From NCBI GenBank assembly GCA_011763485.2, contig JAANSK020270492.1:1-21262 (forward strand): a stretch of 21,262 nucleotides of DNA, in the 5' to 3' direction. Below, piece after piece: positions 19,165 through 21,262 of this stretch. The translations under genes were made by a program, and so were the position numbers. The notes under the pieces were generated by a model. The model was not told the origin of the DNA. It saw only the letters and a program-made list of their open reading frames with translations, and searched no databases. Each line of letters begins with the position of its first letter. Within the stretch, counting starts at the first letter, position 1. The stretch is from Isoetes engelmannii. Its lineage: Eukaryota > Streptophyta > Lycopodiopsida > Isoetales > Isoetaceae.

Positions 19165-19680
19165 AGGGTATCCACGGCCATTGGAGCAGTAGGCGCAAGT
19201 GTGGTGCTGGTACCAGCTGCAAGTTTTGTGGTGGTGAAGTTCCCCTCTCGATCCACGGATCTAACCAACTTATCCAGAATTTTGAGATTTTGAGCTTGCT
19301 CTTCAATGGCCTTCACCACATCAACGCTATCTCTATTAGCGTTCTCTTTTTGTTGATCTGCACTGTTTAAAAGGTAATCATATTCTTCTCCCGGAGGTCC
19401 TTGATACGGTGCAAGAGCTTTTGGATTGGGGTCAGATGGAACGAAAAGATGCACCTGGACATGTTGCTCTGGGTGATGCCGGCATTTGGGGGCATGATGA
19501 TCCATGTCTGTGCATGAGAACAATTAGAGATTGTTAGTAGACGAGTTATGAATCAAGGGATAGAGAGGAAGACAAAATACCTTGAGCAGAGGCGCTTGCC
19601 TCTTGCGTCGCCTTGCTGGCCTCTATTGGTTGGATTTCCCTAGGGTGTGCTCCCTGAAGGTCTGTTGCTGGCGCGGCCAT
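19161..19680 (-). CDS. Small two-exon gene of unknown function beside a Helitron helicase
   Basis: Proposed exons 19680-19581 and 19507-19161 (minus strand) with a 73-bp intron (19580-19508). The donor is CTCAAG/GTATTTT and the acceptor TCTCATGCACAG/ACATGG. The joined frame is in phase and gives 148 residues ending at the TGA at 19161-19163. A strong acceptor-like CTTCCTTGCAG sits right before the ATG, so an upstream non-coding or coding exon is likely. I do not recognise the family. Visible features: an Ala/Gln/Glu-rich start (ASKATQEASASAQ), a Cys/His cluster (MDHHAPKCRHHPEQH), a proline-rich turn (ALAPYQGPPGEEYDYLL), a probable helix or coiled coil (VDVVKAIEEQAQNLKILDKL) and a Thr/Ala-rich end. 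It lies about 550 bp downstream of the helicase stop, on the same strand, so it may be Helitron cargo or a host gene. Confidence 0.45.
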
Positions 19681-20224
19681 CTGCAAGGAAGACATGATGT
19701 AGAGATCAAGGCATTGTAATGGTTATTATATGTAGAGTTCGGCGGTGGTGTTTGAGTAAAAGCTATCCTGCTGGTTACACGTTCCTTTAATGCATTATCA
19801 TTTGATAATGATACATGGCTAATGAACGAAAGAAGCAATTGCTTGTGGCTTTTACGCAATCTTCTCTCAATTTCTCTAGTAATTACGTGCATGTCCATAT
19901 GTATGCTTTTCCCTTGAGGGGTTTTTAAACGTTGACTTTGGCTCAAGCTGTTTTGAGGTTTCTATTAATTATGTGGTGTGTATAGCTATCCGTTTTTCTT
20001 GAGGGATATTTAAATGTTGGTTTGGTTTAAGTCACTTTGAGATTTGTATCCCCCTTCCTTAGATATTGGAATGTTCGAAAGTGCTTTTAGTTTGTAATTA
20101 GTTATTTCTTGAAATATAGTAGGGCAGCAATTAAAGATTAGTGAAATGGGCTATCTACCATTAAATTACTTTCCAATAAATGTTCTTTTGTATGGCATAG
20201 GTTTTGAACAATGTTTTATTCATA
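19681..20224. other. Spacer between the small gene and the helicase; no gene seen
   Basis: AT-rich with no supported frame. It probably holds the promoter, 5' UTR or first intron of the small minus-strand gene, or Helitron spacer. Confidence 0.35.
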
Positions 20225-21059
20225 TCACCATTCTTTATATACAACATTTGGTGTGTATATTTGATCGTTGTTTCGTAATGCGCCCTGGCGTGATGTTTCT
20301 TTGACGGCGATTTTAATTCATGCTTGTGAAGTGCACCTTGAGAGGGCAATGTAAAGTTGTTCGTGTTCAAAAACTAGCGCTGGCAAGTAAAGCCCAACAG
20401 TGTCTAAGGCTTGTCCATGTGATTTGTTGATCATCATTGAAAATGCTAAGCGGATGGGGTACTCTCTTCTAGTGAAGGGTACGCGCGAGTCAGATGGTGT
20501 TAAGTTGATCCTTGACAACAGGACTGGGGTACCTCTGAATTGTCCCGTGATTATCTCATCTCGTAAGATTCTTTGTGTTGGGTGATGCGCAGGCGTGTGC
20601 CGTTGCACAGGCCACCTTGAGGGTACATGTTCCTGAGAAGCATGACTATTGCTCCTACTTTGATGTTGAGCTTGTGGGGTGGTAATCCGAAAGGTGTGAG
20701 GTTTGGAAAGTCTCGGATGTCCTCCTCCTCGTCCATGTTGAGAGTATCAATACCAATATATTCGTGTAAATCTCCATGCAGCCTTTGTAACGTCTTGTTG
20801 CTGAGGTTTAGGGTGTCTTCGTTTTTTGGAGATATAATGGATTTTTCGAACAATTGTTCCATGTTTGCTGGATTGATAGTTGTTCCAAACACTTCATCGA
20901 TAATGTTATTTCGTGCAATGCATTGGGTTGCCAACTCGACGGCATCTGCAAGAAGTGTAAGCTCATCGTTCAGCGTTCTCCATCCCCGACCATTCCTTTT
21001 CGCCTTTGTGTACGTAGATTTGTCGTCAACTTGAAAGTTTTGAAGTGTCTCTATAGTGG
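20225..21059 (-). mobile_element. Helitron helicase (PIF1-like), C-terminal part, decayed
   Basis: C-terminal half of a Helitron RepHel helicase, an SF1B/PIF1-type enzyme that drives rolling-circle transposition. Seen in order: TLQNFQVDDKS and LNDELTLLADAVE (spacer region); DFPNLTPFGLPPHKLNIKVG, AIVMLLRN and GLCNGTRL; after a frame change near 20570-20585, ILRDEIITGQFRGTPVLLSRI; then motif V/VI region RLAFSMMINKSHGQALD and VFEHEQLYIALSRCTSQ; then, after an in-frame TGA (20318-20320), TPNVVYKEW up to the TGA at 20225-20227. These are the canonical last blocks of the family (PPHKLNLKVG, AMTINKSQGQTLD, GQLYVALSRV, NVVYKE). One frameshift and one stop mean it is no longer active. Its upstream side is cut at 21059 by a copia LTR, so motifs I-IV and Rep would lie outside the window. 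Confidence 0.9.
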
Positions 21060-21252
21060 TGATAAATTTAGGAAACAGAGAATAATAACAGAACGGAGGA
21101 TTTGTATTGATGAATATCTTCGGTGGACAAGCCCCACCGTAGCTATATATACAGACAAAATTGAACGGTTACTACTAAAGCGTGATGACTCTTCAGATCT
21201 GTGTTTGCCACATCATCGATCCTGGATGGATGCCAGATCATCCTTTCCAACA
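21060..21252 (-). mobile_element. Ty1/copia 3' LTR inserted in the Helitron helicase
   Basis: A 193-bp LTR with TG...CA ends: on the minus strand TGTTGGAAAGGATG at the right edge and CCTAAATTTATCA at the left edge. A purine tract AAGGGGGAG (minus strand, 21253-21261) lies against the right edge, so this is the 3' LTR of an element whose interior lies beyond the window. A TATATATAG stretch on the minus strand near 21143-21153 may be its promoter box. The left edge falls inside the open helicase frame. The expected 5-bp target duplication on this side would be AGTGG (21055-21059). Confidence 0.75.
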
Positions 21253-21261
21253 CTCCCCCTT
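21253..21261 (-). promoter_or_regulatory. Polypurine tract of the copia element
   Basis: AAGGGGGAG on the minus strand, directly before TGTTGG; the usual plus-strand priming site of copia elements. Confidence 0.7.
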
Positions 21262-21262
21262 G

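Noticed and set aside
1-21262. Bacterial-type systems (CRISPR, operons, phage defence), rRNA and tRNA genes
   Set aside because: No regular spacer array, no ribosome-binding-site-led gene clusters and no cloverleaf or rRNA text were seen; the content is eukaryotic.

Overview
The window looks like nuclear DNA of a land plant. It holds two plant organelle-type genes (a DEAD-box RNA helicase of the RH47/ISE1 type and a PLS-class pentatricopeptide repeat protein) on the + strand, with flanks built from Ty1/copia and Ty3/gypsy LTR material, Helitrons and a LINE. The PPR style (PLS triplets, truncated E region) and the LINE style make a fern or another early-diverging vascular plant my best guess. 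That is inference; no marker in the window fixes the species.

Layout. (1) 1-1470: remnant of a Ty1/copia pol region (reverse transcriptase and RNase H), minus strand. (2) About 1475-5400: remains of a Helitron Rep reading frame, plus strand, split by a 3.07-kb LTR element (1734-4800) that has paired LTRs, a near-perfect 5-bp target duplication and no recognisable gag-pol. (3) About 5440-6875: a 5'-truncated, decayed LINE, plus strand. (4) 7358-9313: the DEAD-box gene, modelled as two exons with an intron at 7481-7789. (5) 9314-11235: its 3' flank, plus a minus-strand open frame (10550-10939) followed by an A15 run. (6) 11236-12765: an intronless PPR gene. (7) 12766-14922: non-coding, with degenerate tandem repeats. 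(8) 14923-16488: a probable 3' LTR of a Ty3/gypsy element, minus strand. (9) 16489-19160: AT-rich DNA with no gene I can support. (10) 19161-19680: a small two-exon frame on the minus strand of unknown function. (11) 20225-21059: C-terminal part of a Helitron helicase, minus strand, interrupted on its upstream side by a 193-bp copia LTR (21060-21252) whose internal region continues beyond the window.

How it fits together. The two host genes are unrelated transcription units, but both families act on organellar RNA: RH47 in mitochondria, PLS-PPRs in organelle RNA editing or processing. The flanks show nesting in a readable order: Helitron frames came first and LTR retrotransposons later landed inside them. 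I found no RNA gene, no CRISPR and no clear new multi-gene system. The most original items are the spliced unknown gene beside the Helitron helicase and the minus-strand frame with an A-tail between the two host genes. All percentages and boundaries were read by eye.
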